DNA of 64,000 nt from NCBI GenBank assembly GCA_030704615.1, contig CM060734.1:17420001-17484000 (forward strand), written 5' to 3'. Source of the DNA: Takakia lepidozioides. Lineage: Eukaryota > Streptophyta > Takakiopsida > Takakiales > Takakiaceae. Positions 1 to 10,800 of the stretch are shown here, piece by piece; within the stretch, counting starts at the first letter, position 1, and every line of letters starts with the position of its first letter. The position numbers and the translations under genes are program-made. Under the pieces are notes generated by a model. The model did not search any database and was not told the origin of the DNA. It saw only the letters and a list, made by a program, of their open reading frames with translations.

Positions 1-39
1 ACCTGTTTTTTTAATTTAAAAATCGTCAGAATATGGCCA

Positions 40-500
40 CTATGCGATGTTCAAACCACCCCTAATTGGAAACTTAAATGTTTTGGGCCCCATCTCTGCT
101 TGTTTTTTGATGTGAAATTGGGCGAAACACGGCCAGTATGGATGCTCAAAACACCCATAGTCGGAAGAACGAACAGTGTGTGGCCCCCTCTCTGGATGTT
201 TTTTTATGTGGAAATGTGCCACATAGGGCCTAATGTCATGTTGACAACACCCCTATTTGGAAGCTCAAGCAGTGTGCAGCAACGCACACTGTCTATTCCC
301 CACTCTCTGCCTGATTTTAGATTTGAAAATAGACCACTCATGGCCAGTGTGCCATGTTCAAATCACCCATTATTGGAAGCTCAAACAGTGTGCGTAAACA
401 GTGTGCGGCAACGCACACTGTTTTTGGCCCGCACAATGCTTGTTTTCTCATGTGAAATTGGGCCACATCGGGCCTACCTGCCATGCTCAAAACACCATCT
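40..500. repeat. degenerate tandem repeat with GTGTGCG palindromes
   Basis: Roughly 90-130 bp units recur. Each contains variants of GTGAAATTGGGCCACA, a TGCTCAAAACACCC block, TTGGAAGCTCAAACAGTGTG, and a CCCTCTCTGCTTG block. Two units contain strong palindromes. At 396-423, 12-base arms (AAACAGTGTGCG and its complement) flank GCAA. At 270-291, shorter arms flank a 5-base loop. The repeats lie just 5' of the ParB-like gene at 552, the same relative position as the palindrome arrays of the other elements. Confidence 0.75.
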
Positions 501-551
501 GTTCTTGCCTCTCTCTTATATTAGTTTGAATGAACAACCGTGTAGGAGAAG

Positions 552-1821
552 ATGCAAATGGTGGCGGATGAGAACCCTTCGGGGGAGGGGAAGGAGATCA
601 TTATTGATATGGACGATGAGTTTTGTGAAAGCAAAGCCGCTGAGATACTGGGGGGTCAGAAGGTAAACTCTCAGCTTGTGGTGCAAAGTATGCTTGCCCT
701 GGGTAGGAGGTTGAAGATCCCCCTGTGTAGGTTGGTTTCCATGCTCGTCATTCGTCCACCCCTCATCAATGAGATCTTGAAGTTGGAGGCCGAGTTTGTT
801 CATGGGTATTTGGATGGATCCGCAGTCTTTTACGTTTCTACAAAGGATTCCAGAGGCAATGAGCTCCTTGTGGATGAGTCAATCGTGGACTCGTGGGATC
901 CCATTTGGAGACAGGTGAACGAATCCTTCGAACTTCTTCTCTTCAGGAAACCTTCGACCCAGGCATTCTCAAGGAAGATGTTTCACGTATGGGATGGCAA
1001 CCACCGATTGCTTGCATGGATGGCTATCATTGGGAGGCTGCACTCACAGGAGGAAGAGTGGCATTACTCTGTTCGATCGATGGTGCTGGATTGTGACAGG
1101 AACATGATGCGTCTTTTGACGGCAATGAATGATGTGAACAAGTTGGTTTCTCATTCTACATGTTCCAGTTGTGGTTCCGTGGTTCTTTTGTTCCAGTCCT
1201 CTGTTGACGGTTCTTCATTTTCATTCTGACTTTCACATATCATTCTGCAGAAGGACGGAGACATTGCATGTCAAAACGAGTCTGGTTCACACACTGTACA
1301 TGATACAAAGGATCGGGCAGATGCCCTTGACCAACTTCAAGACCATCCTTTCAGCAAAGACGTACAAGAAGTGTGAAAGCTCCAAGACATCAGAAACGCG
1401 GTACTCGTTGACCCGTGAGGCTTTCATGGAGTATATGTACGTGGTGAGATACATCTTCCACCATCTGGCCTTTCGATATTCCTGCTTCCACATGTTTGTT
1501 TCTGTTTGTTTCCCTTGCCCTTGGGTTGATTCAACTCTCGTGCATTCCCTTGCAGCAAGACATTGCAGATGCAGGAGAGCGTGCAAACTGGAATACTACA
1601 GGTCTACCCCTAAGGAGAGAAGGACAGCAAAGGGGGTTGAGAGTCACATCAAGAAAGAGATGACCGCCACAAGAAGGACTATTATGAGTGCTTTTGTTAA
1701 GCAGTTGAGAATTGCCGACCCATCATTCGGATCGCAGTTTCTTCTAGAGGTGAAAAACCATTACAACAAACCAGACAAGCCAAAGATGGCCCAGGAGAAG
1801 TTACACTGTTGCATGTCTTAG
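552..1821 (+). pseudogene. ParB-like domain cargo gene, 5' part only (copy alpha)
   Basis: This is a diverged homolog of the N-terminal two thirds of the ParB-methyltransferase cargo gene. The first exon contains the ParB/sulfiredoxin-like core: IPLCRLVSMLVIRPP, then AVFYVSTKDSRGNE, then MFHVWDGNHRLLAW near residue 150. An exon from 1251 (after CTGCAG) to about 1443 ends EYMYV at a GTGAGA donor. An exon from 1556 (after TTGCAG) carries EYYRSTPKERRTAKGVE and MSAFVKQLRIADP, which match the 63.7-kb copy closely. A one-base shift near 1585 separates ERANW from the conserved EYYRS frame. No methyltransferase exon follows: homology stops near 1821 and repeat D starts at 1878. It is probably a broken element whose other half lies outside the window or was lost. 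Confidence 0.65.
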
Positions 1822-1877
1822 GAAATGGGCAGTAGTGCTGATAGCCTGTTTTGTCTAAGTCATAAACCAGTGGTTAA

Positions 1878-3308
1878 CAAATCAACACCCTTGATTTATG
1901 CCCTCATAGAAGGAAATGAGCCATAAACACTAGTTGCAGGTGCATTGCTGCATTTTACTTACACGGATACACCTGTGTCAAGCGGTTTCCAGCATAGATA
2001 CCTTCAGGTACAAATCTGGAAATGGTATTCCAGCACCCCATAAGAAACATTCAGAGCATATAGGTCACAATAAGGATATCCAGAATCACTTAATCTTTAC
2101 CATATCATAATCCCAAGGGCTTGGGGGAATGTAATCTGGTTTGACTCTCCATAAAGCCAAGAAATAAAATAAAGCCAAGCATTTTAATAAAGGCTTGGAG
2201 ATGGCTTGATCCTCCATAAAGCCAGAGCCATTTAATAGAGGTCCGATTTGCAATCGGGTTATGAACTCAGGCGCCGTTGATGGGGGTCTTAGAAAAATGT
2301 TCACCTCATCCATTTCCTAGTACATGTATCTCTGTTGTTAACAAGGCAGACCAGTTTGCTGCTTGTTCCTCCATAAAGCCACAACACTTTTCATAAAGGC
2401 CTGAAAATGGTGTACCAGGCTTTGTCAAAAAATTCTACCATGATCAATCTTATAACTAGATAGCTTTATCACTGAAACCACGGGGCATTCACTAGAATGT
2501 TTGTAATCTAGGAAGCATTGCATAAGACCTTCTTCATAAGCTAAACCATAACCAAAAGATGAGGTCAAAGTTTAAATCGTATCCCCCATTGAAGCAATTT
2601 CTGAAGCGGCGGTGTGCAGCGACAGTAGATCGCAGCCCACTCATCCATTCTGCTCAGTCCACATCACCTGCAAGCTCTGTAAATCACATCAAGTGAAGTC
2701 CCTCACCTGCGCCCGTCCCAAAAACAAACACAAAACATGTTTTGTGCGTTGGTGAGGATGTGCAAGGTGAGTCGCAGGACTTCACAGTTGCTATCCATGT
2801 CAGAGGTGAGCTACAAAGCAGGCAAAGAGATCAATTGGACAAGCATAAGCATAAACAACCAAAATTTTTCAAAGTTAGTGGAACTAGTAGATTTTGCAGT
2901 ATAACATCCAAGATCTGGCATATGACAAAGCAAAACGCAGTAGCTTTGCTGCAGGGGAGAGAAAACAAGCCTCACAAATCAGTTATGGCGCCACTGCAGC
3001 ATAAGTGCACAATGAAAGATATATCCGGAAAGCATAGCAGCGGCTCGGCTGCCAGCATGTGGAGTGAAGACACCAGCAGGGGAACTCCTCATTCAGCCGC
3101 ACCTACGACTCCCAAGGAGATCAACAACGCGGGACTGTGCGGCAATTCAAGCCGCCATCGCACAGCTCCAGGAACATCACAAGCCCAGGTGTCGGGCTGT
3201 TTAGGTTTAGAGAGGTGAACCAAAATCGTTTCCCCACGATTTTTCATCCGGTCTGGATGGAAAATCGGCTCAGCTGATGGGTCATTTTGCAGTTTTTCAT
3301 CCATAAGG
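1878..3308. repeat. repeat D, copy 1, left part
   Basis: Nearly identical to 29549-30979. Both start with ATCAACACCCTTGATTTATG and run through the same small open frames, none of which I recognise. The outer transposon interrupts this copy at 3308. The missing right end continues at 26297 after the 9-bp duplication. I see no transposase or reverse transcriptase in D, so its class is unknown; it may be a non-autonomous element or part of a larger repeat. Confidence 0.85.
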
Positions 3309-3372
3309 GGGGGCTGCTATTTTATGAGCGGCATGAGCATGAGCGGAAAAAAAAAAAGCATGAGCGGGCCGA
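3309..3372 (+). repeat. outer element left terminal inverted repeat
   Basis: GGGGGCTGCTATTTTATGAG is followed by GCGGCATGAGCATGAGCGG, an A-tract and another CATGAGCGG. It pairs imperfectly with 26235-26296 in inverted orientation. The repeated CATGAGC heptamers look like transposase-binding sites (inference). Confidence 0.85.
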
Positions 3373-3497
3373 ATTGTGTCCACGGAAATAGGGTTATGTG
3401 GACTCGTCATAGCAATGAAATGCAACATTTTATTGCAAATTTGGTGGCAAGCCACGTCTATACAAGTGTGTCCTAACTGTCATAGCAGGAATGGGAA

Positions 3498-3957
3498 CTA
3501 CTCTCTTACACCTTCCGAGGAACTTGGCCCTCCTTCTTCCTCATCCCCCTCATCCCCCCCATCCTCCGAGCTCTGTGATGCATCGGTTGCAGTATGCCTC
3601 TCAAAAATGCCGTCCTCTCCTTGGGGGACTGTCCACCTCACCTCCTGGGAATCTTCTGCCTCTTCTCCCCCACTTTCCTCAGCAGAATCCAACACAAATC
3701 TACGAGCCCGACGGGCTCTAATAGCTGCTGCCTCCTCCCTCATCTTCATTTTCTTGAGGCTTGCCTCGTCTAAAATCTGCTGTACACGACTAGGTTCGGA
3801 ACACCTCCTAATGGACACCGAAGCAAGCCGGGCAGCATAAGTAGGAAGGATGTAGTCCCTTTCTGGACTAGGCATGAAATCCCCCCTGGCAAAAAAAGGC
3901 ACGTTCCTCCTGCCCATGAACTCCGGTGTAGACGTCCTTCCTGCCGTACTTGGCATC
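3498..3957 (-). CDS. outer cargo gene, C-terminal exon
   Basis: This exon encodes the conserved tail of the ParB-methyltransferase protein. It runs from an acceptor (CTGTAG, then GATGCC) through RRNVPFFARGDFM, LPTYAARLASVSIRR and RRFVLDSAEESGGEEAED to WTVPQGEDGIFE and an acidic, Ser-rich end. The inner element's exon at 7393-7861 has the same blocks in the same order. The inner transposon now separates this exon from the rest of its gene: the target duplication starts only 5 bases upstream of the acceptor. The TGTTCTTAC duplication still gives a pyrimidine-rich tract, but the intron would now exceed 15 kb. Confidence 0.75.
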
Positions 3958-3971
3958 CTACAGTAAGAACA

Positions 3972-4066
3972 GGGGGCTGCTATTTCATGAGCCATGAGCC
4001 ATGAGCCATGAGCAGAGTCGTAAGTGTCGAAAAAAACATGAGCAGGACTATTTTCCGGAAATGAGT
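3972..4066 (+). repeat. inner element left terminal inverted repeat
   Basis: After GGGGGCTGCTATTT come four CATGAGC units in tandem, then a further CATGAGCAGG near 4047. It is inverted relative to 19007-19104. Confidence 0.85.
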
Positions 4067-4114
4067 GTCTGCGGGAATAGGGTTTAGGGTGTCACGGTCA
4101 TAGGGGGAGAAGGA

Positions 4115-4252
4115 CCTCCCGATGAAGGAGGTTCGGCAATGTTTTTTAGAATTACATAATGAAAGGCAATGTTTCGCCAATGGTAGGGTGCTACTGCTCT
4201 GGACAATGGGGGCCCATTTCAGCCTACCAGCCACTTGCAAAATCCACCCACA
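4115..4252 (+). repeat. captured Ty3/gypsy integrase-region fragment
   Basis: From GATGAAGGAGGTTCG to ACTTGCAAAATCCACCC this matches, in inverted orientation, about 54660-54800. There it continues into a recognisable gypsy integrase (MGHFIPTKE, PKDIVSDRDP). A 140-bp piece of retrotransposon pol therefore lies about 140 bp inside the left end of the inner element. Mutator-like elements are known to capture foreign DNA this way. Confidence 0.6.
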
Positions 4253-4427
4253 CTCCCAATCGCAAACGAAATGAGGAATGATGCATTATGGGAACGATAG
4301 ATACAGAATAGAACAAAAAGATCAGACACAATGGGGTTTTTATTGATCCACATGAATTGCATATGAAGCACGTCTACTGTGCTGATTGTGCAAACAAATC
4401 TTTAGCCCTGTGCCTTCTGAATACAAG

Positions 4428-5141
4428 TCATGTTGTCAATGGGACTTCGACTGCTCTGAGAACAAGCTCATGAGTCATCGGGCTCCTCCAGGTAAACTGG
4501 ATTGCAGCTGTTGTACCGCCCCTGTTGATGTTCACCACAATGTCCTGCCCTTCAATCATACCACCATCGAATATGGAAAGCTTCACGTTTTCGTCGTCCA
4601 CACCAATGCGAATGTCCTCATACAATGGAGAAGATGAGCGCACTCCTTCAGGAGTATAAGTCTCTCCGATGGAGTCCACCCACGTCCACTGGCAGCAGTT
4701 CCACCGCAACAGCATAGCAGTGCGCATTCTTCTGCATGGGTGCCCGTCGTAGCTGGGAAAATCGGAATCAAGGATGCGCAGGAGCCACGGACTCCTCAGA
4801 CCAAGATCGTCACCCCGCTCAAAGGCGTACTGGCCTGGGAGATACTCAAAAGCGGACAATGTTTCCACATTCGAACCAGTATCTTCTGTGTAATATGTGT
4901 ACCAAATAATGATGTCTCCCGATGTGGCCGAATACATTGCATAATCGATGCCTCCATAAGGGCAGTCATCCCGGTTCCGGAAGCACGACAGCCTTGCAAA
5001 GGAGGACCTGAGGACGTCTTTGATGCCGATGACAATGACCTTGCGGACAGCAACGAAGCCCTTAGATTTTCGAAATGATGAGAAGCGGAAGAGCAGTGCG
5101 GGCTCCAATAATGGAGCATCTGGGTCACAAGTACCCACCAA
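4428..5141 (-). CDS. unknown accessory protein A of the inner element
   Basis: An open frame of about 237 codons that I cannot assign to a family. Landmarks are CPYGGIDYAMYSATSGDII, ETLSAFEYLPGQYAFERGD, LLRWNCCQWTWVD and LSIFDGGMIEGQDIVV. A paralog lies divergently at 5549-6007 with the same blocks (CPYHGHDYAM, SGDIIVW, AMEYLEGYYCFERG, WNCCQWT, DGGMIDGHDIVV). The shared CPYxGxDYAM...SGDII and GGMIxGxDIVV motifs argue for a real protein. I see no signal peptide, membrane segment or catalytic motif that I recognise. It may be host-derived cargo or a virus-like structural or DNA-binding accessory; either is a guess. Confidence 0.55.
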   Translation of the reverse strand: MVGTCDPDAPLLEPALLFRFSSFRKSKGFVAVRKVIVIGIKDVLRSSFARLSCFRNRDDCPYGGIDYAMYSATSGDIIIWYTYYTEDTGSNVETLSAFEYLPGQYAFERGDDLGLRSPWLLRILDSDFPSYDGHPCRRMRTAMLLRWNCCQWTWVDSIGETYTPEGVRSSSPLYEDIRIGVDDENVKLSIFDGGMIEGQDIVVNINRGGTTAAIQFTWRSPMTHELVLRAVEVPLTT

Positions 5142-5508
5142 TCATCGTGTAACGTGTTCATCACGCCAGCGGTGGATGAACCGATACGTCTTTCTCATCC
5201 AGGGGGTATAGTTTGAAATCTGCCACCGAAGTCCATCCCCCGGATGGAAATTCGGCGCCGCATTTACATTGAAGGGGGGATGGACTTCGTCGTCTCGAGT
5301 TGCTATAGGCCCACCTGGCACTTACTGCCCATAGTTTGCATGGCACGGAAGGAAACTGAAACGGCTACATTCATGGATGAGCCAATCTTCATCCGTGCAG
5401 GTTCCTGTTGGGGGGAAATTTAAATGTGCCCTGGAGTGTTTGTGAGGAATTGCAGCGTTTGCTTGAATTTCTTCCAGCCACCGCACTGCTGCCTCCTCCA
5501 TCCGGGAG

Positions 5509-6007
5509 TTGCTGTCATTGAGCGTACTTCGCTATTTTTTTTCAGGGATGCCGTGCCGCCGAAATCCTGCTGACTGCCCTTATCATGGCCACGATTATGC
5601 TATGTTCAAACCAGAATCAGGAGACATCATTGTCTGGCTCTCTGTTTTCACAGACGCTTCTGGAATCAAGCGGGAGTCTTTGCGCGCAATGGAGTATCTG
5701 GAGGGCTATTACTGCTTTGAGCGAGGTGAGGGCGAGGGTCAATGGGATGCCGGACAGATCATGCACGGCCTCACTTTGGCACTGGAACTGCTGCCAGTGG
5801 ACCAGGGAGGACGGCACCGGGGAAAACTATATTCGTGGAGTTCACTCCGCTTTTCCAGTGTATGGAGACATTCGGCTGAGTTGCGAAGACGAATTGCACG
5901 GGCACAGGAGGCCCACAGTGACCTTGTCAATGTATGATGGTGGTATGATTGATGGGCATGACATTGTCGTCAGCTCCACCAAGGGCACCAGATCGACCAC
6001 ATTGTAG
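5509..6007 (+). pseudogene. unknown accessory protein A, second copy
   Basis: A divergent paralog of the protein at 4428-5141, on the opposite strand with the 5' ends facing each other about 370 bp apart. The frame starting near 5509 carries RRNPADCPYHGHDYAM, SGDIIVWLSVFTDASG and MEYLEGYYCFERG. The matching C-terminal half (WNCCQWT, VYGDIRL, LSMYDGGMIDGHDIVV) lies in the next frame, so there is a frameshift near 5750. A stop falls at 6007, earlier than in the partner. The gap between the pair includes an imperfect GGAAATTCGGCGCCGC palindrome near 5248. Confidence 0.5.
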
Positions 6008-6484
6008 TTTACCTCGAGGTGCCGCATCAGTAATGAGCTTGTTTTGAGGGCTATCAAAGTTCCGTCGACTTGGTGATGCCCATGTAGAAGGAGGAAGGGC
6101 TTAGATTTGTCTGGAGTTGCTAAATGTGAGACACCGTGTTCGATCAATAAAACAACCCATCGTACCTCACTTCTGTGTGGTTATGTTTCATCGTGTTCAA
6201 GAACTGCCGTAATTGGCCCACTGTTTACAATTTGAGGTCTCATTTGTACAATGTGTCTGTCCATATGACTATACCAGAGTCAGCGATATCAGAGTCCTGA
6301 GGTGAAGAAAATCCATGTATGAGTTGTAGGAAACATGTACACGCCGAAGCTCGGAAATTCGGCACCACAATTCATTTTTCTCCATGCAGCGATTTCTGGC
6401 AGCTCCCTTTCCTCCGTTATCGTCGTAACGGAAATGCTGTACATCATTTCATTTCCTGACATGGCATTACCATACTTTGAATTT

Positions 6485-7256
6485 GAAATGCGGCGCCGCA
6501 TTTCCATATTGGACCTTGAACTGTCCAAGCATGTCCAGTCGCTAATGCTTGTCCATGTCCATACTTGAAATGCGGCACCGCATTTCCATGTCCGTCATCG
6601 AAATTTCGTACCGGACAATGAAATGCGGCACAGCATTTCCGGAGAGCACAATGGAATGCGGTGCCGCATTTCCGTCGAAGGGTCTGGAATTGGACAAACA
6701 ACGATGGAAGTTCTGGAAATGCGGCACCGCATTTCCATGTCTGTCATCAAAATATCGAATCGGACAATGGAATGCGGTGCCGCATTTCCGTCCATCAAGA
6801 CGGAATGCCCACACGGGTCTGGAATTGGGCAAACAACGATGTCCGTTTTGGAAATGCGGCGCCGCATTTCCATGTACGTCATCGAAATTTCTTATTGGAC
6901 AATGGAATGCGGTGCCGCATTCCCGTCTAGCATCATGGAATGGGGAGCCCAAGAACGTCGATGGGTCTGCAGTTGGAAAAATGTCCATCTCCAAAAGGTA
7001 AATGCGGCACCGCATTTCCATGTTCGACCTCCGCCTTTCGATTTACATCCATGGAAGGAGCTGGCAATCGGCAAAACTGTCGTGTCGGAAACGGAAATGC
7101 GGCACCGCATTTCCGTTTGTCCGAACAGTTTCTGATGTCCATGAAACGGAAAATTGTTCTTGCCCCGGTTTTGGAAATGCGGTGCCGCATTTCCAAACGA
7201 GGTTTTTGCAGTTGCCACATTTCCGTTCAGACATTGAAATGCGGTGCCGCATTTCA
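6485..7256. repeat. palindrome array 1 of the inner element
   Basis: About a dozen copies of an inverted repeat with half-site GGAAATGCGG and variable central dinucleotides (CA, CG, TG), e.g. at 6485-6504, 6850 and 7093. Spacing is irregular, with several intervals of about 53 bp. Open frames through the array encode only monotonous N-A-A-P-H-F peptides on both strands, an artefact of the repeat. It lies just 3' of the cargo gene. Confidence 0.95.
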
Positions 7257-7392
7257 GATTTTGGGAGGGACCAGGTTTGGACGATGTTGTCGTTGAGAGG
7301 CAAATGGGAGAGGGGACATGAAGGACGGGGAGAATTTCCTTTATATACTTTGGAATAGAATTTTAATGTACAGAGAGTTCATTAAAATTCTA

Positions 7393-7861
7393 TTAATCTT
7401 GAAAATCATCACTATCGTCGTCATGTCCTTGACTTTCCTGCTCCGCCTCCACCCCGTCGTTGCCTTTCTCATCTCCAGCGGACTGCTCGTTGGCCAGGCT
7501 TTCAAAAATCCCATCTTCACCTTGCGGAACCGACCATCTCACCTCCGTTGGCTCATCGTCCTCCCTGTCTGCATCGCTCTCATCCGCTGAATCACATATG
7601 AACTTTCGCACCCGTCTACCTGTCTCAGCTGTTGCCAACTCTTTCCTTATCCTTCTATCCTCCCTAGCCCTCTCCAAAATCTGCTCTACTTTACTGGGAT
7701 TCTCACATCGTCTAATCGCTGTATTTGCGAGTTTAGCTGCATAACTAGGAAGGGAGTAGTCCTTCACCGGGCTCGTCATGAAGTCGGCCCTCGCAAAGAA
7801 CGGGACATTCTTCCTGGCAGGAAGTGTAGGCCCTACATGTTTCGACCCGGATCCTGGAATC
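7393..7861 (-). CDS. acidic C-terminal exon (inner cargo gene)
   Basis: It starts after TGTGCAG with IPGSGSKHVGP and shares PARKNVPFFARADFM, YAAKLANTAIRRCENPSK, a Lys/Arg helix, RKFICDSADESDADRED and RWSVPQGEDGIFE with the exons at 3498 and 36300. It ends FQD and TAA at 7393. The hydrophobic-plus-acidic FICDSADESD resembles SUMO-interaction motifs (inference). Function unknown. Confidence 0.7.
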
Positions 7862-10800
7862 CTGCACATAACAATCACCACGAGACCAATGAGAACCACA
7901 GTCCGGAAATGCGTTTGACAAAAAATCACCCAGAAGGCTTTGCAAACTTACAATGTTTGCACTCACTCGTATTGCGGGTTCTCCTCGGCATCAATGTCCA
8001 CTGTCTCTTCCTCCGACTCCGACGAATCCGAGGAGTCCTTGGCTTCGATGGGAGCCTTCACATTCCGTTGCAGCCCTTCCAGATGGGATCCCCAGACGGA
8101 TGTGTCCTCCTCGTAGGCAAAGAGGTGCCGGTCGGAAAACTGCCCAGCCCACATTGACGCACCTGTTACAATGCCATCCACACATTATGACATGGCCCTT
8201 CAGATGTTGCGAAATGAAAGCATAACGAGAGTTTGCAAAATAGCATACAACAAGATTCTGCATACCTGTCCCACAGATGAGGTCGAGCACTGTGCCCTCC
8301 ACATCAGTGCATGTCTCCATAATTGTCTGAATGAAGGCAAGGCTCCGAGTGCGTGAATACCGCAGGGGTTCAGTTGAAGTGAGGCTATGAGGGAGAAGTT
8401 CCGTGGGAACGTTGTTGAATAGGACGTCGTAATCGATGGGGTCGCAGTTCGGGTCAACCAACAATCCCTCCTTCCGGAAAGCAAAGGTCGAGTTCTCCTT
8501 CACAAAGCAGTATGCATCGAACTGCTTCGTCTGCATACACAGTGGGGAACGATTAGAAATCGAGTGCGGCACCGCATTTCAAAACTCCTAAGAAATGAAA
8601 GGACGAGTGCCAAGGTCGTAATTACCTTCTTCCCTTCCGACCGAAGGCCCAATGTGTTGATGCACGTCCACTTCTTCTTCAGAATTGGGACGGCGCTCTT
8701 GCAGGTCCACTTCGCAATTCCTGTCTGCGTGTTTTTGCCTCTGCTCGCCAGGACAACCACACAGCCTCTGTCGTCCAACACCATGCGGGTGAGCTCGAAT
8801 CCTTTCTTCCAAAAGTCCTCGGAGTACCTGTTGCAAGATGGCAAAGCTTGCAGTCCTTCCACAGGCTCTCCGTCCGGAATATCCAAGATGATCATATCGC
8901 AAGACCACTCGGTGGCATTTCCGCCCCTCCTGCAATCCTTGTCTGCACACACCCTCTCAAAGAACGAGACCATCTTCAGAAACCCAGGGGTATCGGAAGG
9001 CTCTTCGGCAGCCGCCTTCTTCAGTGCTCTGCCCTTCAGACCCTCCATGGTCTTCATGTATGCCAACTTGGCTGCCCATCCATCCAAAGCCGCCAAGAAA
9101 CTCTCATTCACACACTGGACTACTGTATCGGGATCCACTTTTCAGCAGCTTCTTTTGCCGACTCTGGCCGAGCAGGGACACGTCTTTCCTTTCTCTTCTC
9201 TTCTGCTTTCGCGTGCAGATCTTTCTCAAACTCGTCAACAATTCCGCCAGACTTGTCCAGGTACCATGGGCATCCAACCAGATGCGCGGCATGCCATTGT
9301 TTCTGCATCTCGGGTGTGTAGACACAGCTTGGGCCCACCACGGTCCAAGCCATGAAGAACGGGGGCTCTTGAGCCAGGGCCCCTGTCTGAAGAAGCACGT
9401 ATTTCATATACCTGCAGGGCAGTCAGCATGCGTGAGCAAAAGTTGAGACCAACGTACTCGCAGAGTGTAACCGAAAACATAAAATGCGAATGTGGTGCCA
9501 CATTTCCCAGACAAACCTCATTACCAGGCTTTGCATACAAGGACAGCTGGGCTTCACCTGTAAACAATTCGCATTGCAGCTTTTCCCGCTCCCTCCTGAT
9601 GTGTAAACTCCACGCTCCTTCTTGCTGTCTGCAGCTCCCTGGCGAAGAGGTTGTCCTTGTAAGCACATCTGAAACGTGTCACGTAGTCTTCCAATGTTTG
9701 TGTTCCATCCCATTTGACATACAAGCCGAACGAATTTGTATGCATTACGACTTGCTCCTTCGCATTCGTCATTACCTGCGATTCCCACATGCATTGTCAC
9801 GTAGCAGTTCAGGGAATTCATTTCAGAAAAGCAAATATGGGGAAGTACCTTGAATTACCTGGAACCACCAAGTCATGCGGTTGAGCCAAACATCCACTGC
9901 AGGGTCAGAAACTTCGAGTGGAAAAGACCACATTGTCCTTATACTCTCCGATGCATTCCAGAGCGACAGCCACCGTGTCTGCCATTTCCGATCCAATGTC
10001 AGGAGCAGGAAGAAGAGTGGCTATTGCTAGGAATGAACTTCAGTGAATTGAATCATCGCCTTCTCTATCGCTTCAACACATGCCGTTGAGAGGTGATGCA
10101 GTTTCTCCAACTGCATGGTCGGCTGCATGGCCCGAGAATAGTGTTTTGCAATCTCGGGGATGAAGTCCTTTCCAAGTGCCGGATCTGCAATGGCCACCAG
10201 CTTCACAAGCTTTGATTGTATTTTGTTCTGGACTTGACCCCGGCTTCCTTCAAGTGCTCAGTCAATGACTGCAACGTTTTGACCTGCCCCTCACTTTCCA
10301 TGAAGAAGCATTTGGCATGGGCCAAATCCAGCTTGATGTTTGACTGCCAACAAAAACATGCAGAAGCGTTACATTCGATTCATGTGGAAAGATTACCAGA
10401 AATTGGGGAAGGATGAGCAGAGGGAAATGGGAGGACAACTTACTTCATATATCACCTCCACCATTCCATCCATAGTGAGACGATACCATGTCCGGTCAGT
10501 TTTTGCCACGGCTTTTTGAATGAGCTCGGGCTCCAGCATCTCCCGCGAACATGTACGGATCAGTGAGACCAGTTTTCCTCACCCTATACAGCATATGTGC
10601 CATGTGGGTATGCACGTACGCATTTTCAGTGACCCTGCAAGGCACACTCTCCAGTTCAGTCCACGAAAGCACGGAAACAAAACAGATTGGAAACCGAAAT
10701 GCGGCACCGCATTTTGAACGTGCTTGGGAGGGTATGAGTATCTTACGAGTTGAGGTCCGCCATGGCATTCTTGAGCAGGGAGGAGTCTGCCGCCTTCACC

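Noticed and set aside
1878-3308. Protein-coding gene in repeat D
   Set aside because: The small frames are conserved only because the two copies are nearly identical; no domain or codon evidence.
6485-7256. Long open frames encoding repetitive GNAAPHF-type peptides on both strands
   Set aside because: They are the translation of the palindrome array in several frames and have no independent coding support.
7318-7590. Membrane protein on the plus strand
   Set aside because: A hydrophobic frame opposite the acidic, Asp/Glu-coding C-terminal exon, a usual antisense artefact.
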